A stretch of DNA of 17,637 nucleotides from JACKNG01 sp040904625 (GTDB lineage: Bacteria > Pseudomonadota > Gammaproteobacteria > Ga0077536), in NCBI GenBank assembly GCA_040904625.1, contig JBBDTC010000305.1, positions 1-17,637 on the forward strand, in the 5' to 3' direction. Position numbers and translations under genes: made by a program. Under the pieces are notes generated by a model that saw only the letters and a program-made list of their open reading frames with translations, ran no database searches and was not told the origin of the DNA. Shown in pieces: positions 14,926-17,637 of this stretch. How positions within the stretch are numbered: the first letter of the stretch is position 1; each line of letters opens with the position of its first letter.

Positions 14926-15906
14926 ATGAGAAAGACCAGGATCGGTAAACTCGAAGTCTCGGTACTCGGACTGGGCTGCATGGGCATGTCGCAATCCTAC
15001 GGTGAGGCCGATCCGGCCGAGTGCGAACGTACCCTTCATCGCGCGCTCGACTGCGGCATCAACTTTCTCGATACCGCCAATGCCTACGGTAACGGACGCA
15101 ACGAAGAACTCCTCGGCCGGGTACTGTCCCGGCGGCGCAGCAAATTCGTACTCGCCAGCAAATTCGGTATCGTGCGCCACGCCGACGGCACGCGCGGGGT
15201 CGATGCACGGCCAGAGCAGGTCATTGCGTGCTGCGACGAAAGCCTGCAACGACTCGATACCGAGCACATCGATCTCTACTATCTCCACCGCCTCGATCCC
15301 AGGGTGCCGATCGAAGAAACCGTCGGCGCCATGGCCGAGCTCGTCGATGCAGGCAAAGTGCGCTATCTCGGCCTCTCCGAAATTTCCGCTAAAACCCTGC
15401 GCCGCGCGCATACCGTACATCCGATTACCGCCGTGCAATCGGAGTATTCGCTATGGACCCGCGACCCCGAGGCCCACGTCCTGCCCGCGTGCCGCGAACT
15501 CGGCGTCGGCTTCGTCCCTTTCAGCCCGCTCGGCCGCGGCATGTTGAGCGGGCGACTCAGTGCCGGCGACGACTTGCCGGCGAGCGATCTCCGCGCCGAC
15601 ATGCCGCGCTTCTCGGGGGTCAATTTCGAAACCAACCGGATGCTCGTCAATAGTCTCGAGGACTACGCCGCGAGCCTCGGCCATACGGCCGCGCAGATCG
15701 CGCTCGCCTGGCTGCTCGCCAAGGGGCCGGATATCGTGCCCATACCGGGCACCAAACACGTCGCTTACCTCGAAGAAGACGCGCAGGCTGCCGACATCAC
15801 ACTCAGTGACGACGATATCGCGTTCCTCGACGATCTCTTCAGGCCTGAAAACATTGCCGGCGATCGCTATCCGCCGAAGCTGATGCAATCGATCGACCGC
15901 GACTGA
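14926..15906 (+). CDS. Aldo-keto reductase
   Basis: A 326-residue (alpha/beta)8-barrel NADPH-dependent oxidoreductase reducing aldehydes or ketones. The catalytic tetrad is visible: D49 and Y54 (FLDTANAYGNG), K79 (LASKFG) and H121 (LYYLHRLDP). The N-terminal LEVSVLGLGCMGMS, the mid-barrel KVRYLGLSEIS (144-154) and QSEYSLWTRD (171-180), and the C-terminal PIPGTK cofactor loop fit the AKR group of YakC or plant auxin-induced-like enzymes. Length is normal and the C-terminus is complete. ATG 14926 is chosen since a GGGGAGGGG stretch lies just upstream; ATG 14911 would start before that site. It is divergent from the SDR with closely packed promoters, so co-regulation is likely. Its substrate is unknown. 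Confidence 0.93.
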   Translation: MRKTRIGKLEVSVLGLGCMGMSQSYGEADPAECERTLHRALDCGINFLDTANAYGNGRNEELLGRVLSRRRSKFVLASKFGIVRHADGTRGVDARPEQVIACCDESLQRLDTEHIDLYYLHRLDPRVPIEETVGAMAELVDAGKVRYLGLSEISAKTLRRAHTVHPITAVQSEYSLWTRDPEAHVLPACRELGVGFVPFSPLGRGMLSGRLSAGDDLPASDLRADMPRFSGVNFETNRMLVNSLEDYAASLGHTAAQIALAWLLAKGPDIVPIPGTKHVAYLEEDAQAADITLSDDDIAFLDDLFRPENIAGDRYPPKLMQSIDRD

Positions 15907-15930
15907 TGGGCACGCCAGCGCCGGCTCGTC

Positions 15931-16143
15931 GTGCTCTGCAAGCGCGTGCTGGTGCACTGCTACGCCAATGCGCGGGCTTCGGCCTTTGTCTATGTATGGC
16001 GCACGTCGCGTGGCGGCGTCGACGAGCCGAGCGCACGGGCGACCATGGTCGAGATTTGGGACTGGAACGAAGGCTATGAATTGCGCAATGTCGCGCAGTG
16101 GCAGCACTTCGTCGACGGAGCGTTGCATATGACCGGACAATAA
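15931..16143 (+). CDS. Doubtful small ORF or gene remnant, 70 aa
   Basis: An open frame from GTG 15931 (other GTG starts at 15946 and 15952) to TAA 16143, beginning 24 bp after the aldo-keto reductase stop and in the same frame. Third codon positions are mostly G or C, as in neighbouring genes, and the peptide has tryptophan-rich stretches such as MVEIWDWNEGYELRN and VAQWQHFVDGALHM that look protein-like. Against it, there is no clear ribosome-binding site and I recognise no family. It could be a small real gene, the tail of a decayed gene, or chance. Confidence 0.35.
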   Translation: MLCKRVLVHCYANARASAFVYVWRTSRGGVDEPSARATMVEIWDWNEGYELRNVAQWQHFVDGALHMTGQ

Positions 16144-16206
16144 AACGGGTCCAGCCGCACCGCGAAATACGGGGTTTGCAAGAGCACGACAGCGATTGTG
16201 GAGCGG

Positions 16207-17637
16207 TCAGGGGGTGTCGACTGCCTTGGTGCGCTCTGCATCTGACGTCTCCTGATCCTGATACGGCTCGGGCTCCTCGCCGAACCAGCGGTAGCGGAGG
16301 TTGCCGATGAGGCCGGCGATCGGCCGGGTGATCCCACCTTTGACGGTGCCGTCGGCAGCCGCATTGAGGATCTCCTCGAGGTTCGATTCGGCGTCTGCCG
16401 GGGTGCCGCGGATACGGAATGCCGGCCCTTTGAAATAGCCCTGCTCATCCTGTTCGTCCTCGAGCAGGTTCATGCTGTAGAGGATGGCCGCGCCTTTGCC
16501 GCTCATGTCGAGATGGGCGTCGAGTGTCAGCGGACTGTCGAGGATGTCCTGACCTTCCGCGTACTCGATCCCGCCACTGGCCTTGAGGCTGATGGTCGGA
16601 CTGCGCGCGAGAAAGCGCTCGATGACGATATCGCGACTCTCGTCACGTACGACATGGATGTCGATACGATCGTAGTCGATGAGCGCAATGTAGTTGATGA
16701 GCCGTGACAGCGCACCGGCACCGAAGCCGCCGGTCGGGATGTAGGACAAGCCTTCACCGACCACACCGAGTACATCGGAAGCACCGGCCAGCAGACCACT
16801 CCCGGGCGGCAGCGGCCGAAACAAGCCATCGAGACTGACCAGGCGCATATCGAACAGCAGCTCGTTGCGGAACTGGGCCATGTTCGGCGCCGTACCGTGG
16901 CCGTCGAGATCAATGCTGAACAGGCCTTCGACGCGCGGCTTGTCGCCCGGCACGAGTTCGGTGAAAAACTGGTTCAAGTCGAAATCCGCCACCTTGCCCG
17001 CGAAGCCCAGCGCGTAGGGTTGGGGCATACCGGGCATGAATTCGAGACGGCCGTCGAAGTCGAGCGGGCTGTCATGAAAGCGGCCCGACAACTCGCTGAG
17101 GTGAAGGCGCTCGGGCTCGATATCGACTGTACCGCTGACGTCGTTGAACACGACGTAATCGGTGTAGTAGAGGTCACGGATGTGGTAGGCGAGGCGTGCG
17201 CGATACGGCAGGACGTCCCAGAACGGCTGCGTGTCGACTTCCGTATCGGGGCGCACCGGTGCATCCCCCTGCGCTTTCGTGCCGGGTGCAGGCGATGCTT
17301 GCGCGCCCGATTCGGCGCGGATACTCTCGAGCGCTGCGAGCACGTCATTCAACAGAAAACGTTCGCTGGTGAAATCCAGCTCGAGCGGCGAGCCGGTCTC
17401 GCTGTCGGGATCGAAATTCGCTTCGAGCAGGCCATCGGTCTGTCCGGTCCTCCCGTTACCGACCATGCGCATCGAAAAACCGAAACCGCGCCCGTCGGGC
17501 GCCATCGCACCGGTTGCGTTGCCCTCGAAGTCGGTAATGGCCAAGGGCGCGTCCGCGATCAATTCGTCGACGCGGGCCAGTACCGTGATAGAACCGTCCG
17601 GCGACACCGAGGTATCGAGCGCAAGGCGACCCGCGGC
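16207..17637 (-). CDS. AsmA-like envelope protein, C-terminal part (partial)
   Basis: The frame is open to the right edge; about 476 residues up to the stop at 16209-16207 are visible and the N-terminus is missing. A GTG at 17607 is an internal codon, not the likely start, as the frame continues upstream with similar character. The visible part is rich in alternating beta-strand segments: FNDVSGTVDIEPERLHLSEL, SPLDFDGRLEF and SISLDG-like repeats. This is the pattern of AsmA/YhdP/TamB-type proteins, which are anchored in the inner membrane and reach across the periplasm, with proposed roles in phospholipid transport and outer-membrane assembly. The C-terminal motif FRIRGTPADAESNLEEIL precedes an acidic, Gln/Glu-rich tail. 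A linker rich in Ala, Pro and Gly occurs at about 17235-17305. Assignment to the broad AsmA-like group is moderately sure, the exact subfamily not. Confidence 0.6.
   Translation of the reverse strand, partial: AAGRLALDTSVSPDGSITVLARVDELIADAPLAITDFEGNATGAMAPDGRGFGFSMRMVGNGRTGQTDGLLEANFDPDSETGSPLELDFTSERFLLNDVLAALESIRAESGAQASPAPGTKAQGDAPVRPDTEVDTQPFWDVLPYRARLAYHIRDLYYTDYVVFNDVSGTVDIEPERLHLSELSGRFHDSPLDFDGRLEFMPGMPQPYALGFAGKVADFDLNQFFTELVPGDKPRVEGLFSIDLDGHGTAPNMAQFRNELLFDMRLVSLDGLFRPLPPGSGLLAGASDVLGVVGEGLSYIPTGGFGAGALSRLINYIALIDYDRIDIHVVRDESRDIVIERFLARSPTISLKASGGIEYAEGQDILDSPLTLDAHLDMSGKGAAILYSMNLLEDEQDEQGYFKGPAFRIRGTPADAESNLEEILNAAADGTVKGGITRPIAGLIGNLRYRWFGEEPEPYQDQETSDAERTKAVDTP

Noticed and set aside
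1..17637. Tandem repeats, CRISPR-like arrays, tRNA genes, IS ends or phage genes
   Set aside because: I scanned for regularly spaced repeats, tRNA-like cloverleaf motifs and transposase-type ORFs and saw none. Sensitive searches could still find weak ones.

Overview
This is a GC-rich bacterial chromosomal window (by eye about 60-65% G+C, with strong G/C preference at third codon positions). Gene content fits a free-living proteobacterium, most likely a gammaproteobacterium: a DeaD/CsdA-type RNA helicase, PAS-rich sensor kinases, an EAL phosphodiesterase, an AsmA-like envelope protein, and several lipid- or terpenoid-type oxidoreductases. The taxonomic guess is inference from family content only. 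I saw no rRNA, tRNA, transposase, integrase, CRISPR array or phage gene.

Layout. (1) 1-1307: a possible divergent gene leaving the left edge, then a PRISE-type enone-reductase-like SDR (+). (2) 1308-1480: convergent gap with a long imperfect hairpin of REP-like sequence. (3) 1481-8010: a signalling block. It holds a membrane hybrid histidine kinase with four PAS domains (-), a soluble PAS histidine kinase without receiver (+, divergent from the first), and a receiver-EAL c-di-GMP phosphodiesterase (-) whose 3' end overlaps the soluble kinase by 11 bp. (4) 8358-9860: an EthA-like flavin monooxygenase of Baeyer-Villiger type (-). (5) 10019-13896: deaD helicase, a small HExxH protein of unknown function and a family III CoA-transferase, all (+). 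(6) 13897-14024: convergent gap with degenerate REP-like repeats and a perfect 16-bp palindrome. (7) 14025-15906: an SDR (-) and an aldo-keto reductase (+) divergent from a shared promoter region. (8) 15931-16143: a doubtful small ORF. (9) 16207-17637: the C-terminal part of an AsmA-like protein (-) running off the right edge.

How the genes may work together. The two kinases and the receiver-EAL protein form a plausible phosphorelay-to-c-di-GMP module with no DNA-binding output. The PRISE-like reductase, monooxygenase, CoA-transferase, SDR and AKR are each complete and carry catalytic residues, but sit in separate transcription units. They suggest a lifestyle rich in lipid, terpenoid or steroid-like substrates, not one defined pathway. 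Most genes are single transcription units with their own recognisable promoters or Shine-Dalgarno sites.

I did not find a convincing wholly new system. The items most worth following up are the signalling module, the HExxH protein and the REP-like hairpins at the convergent gene ends.
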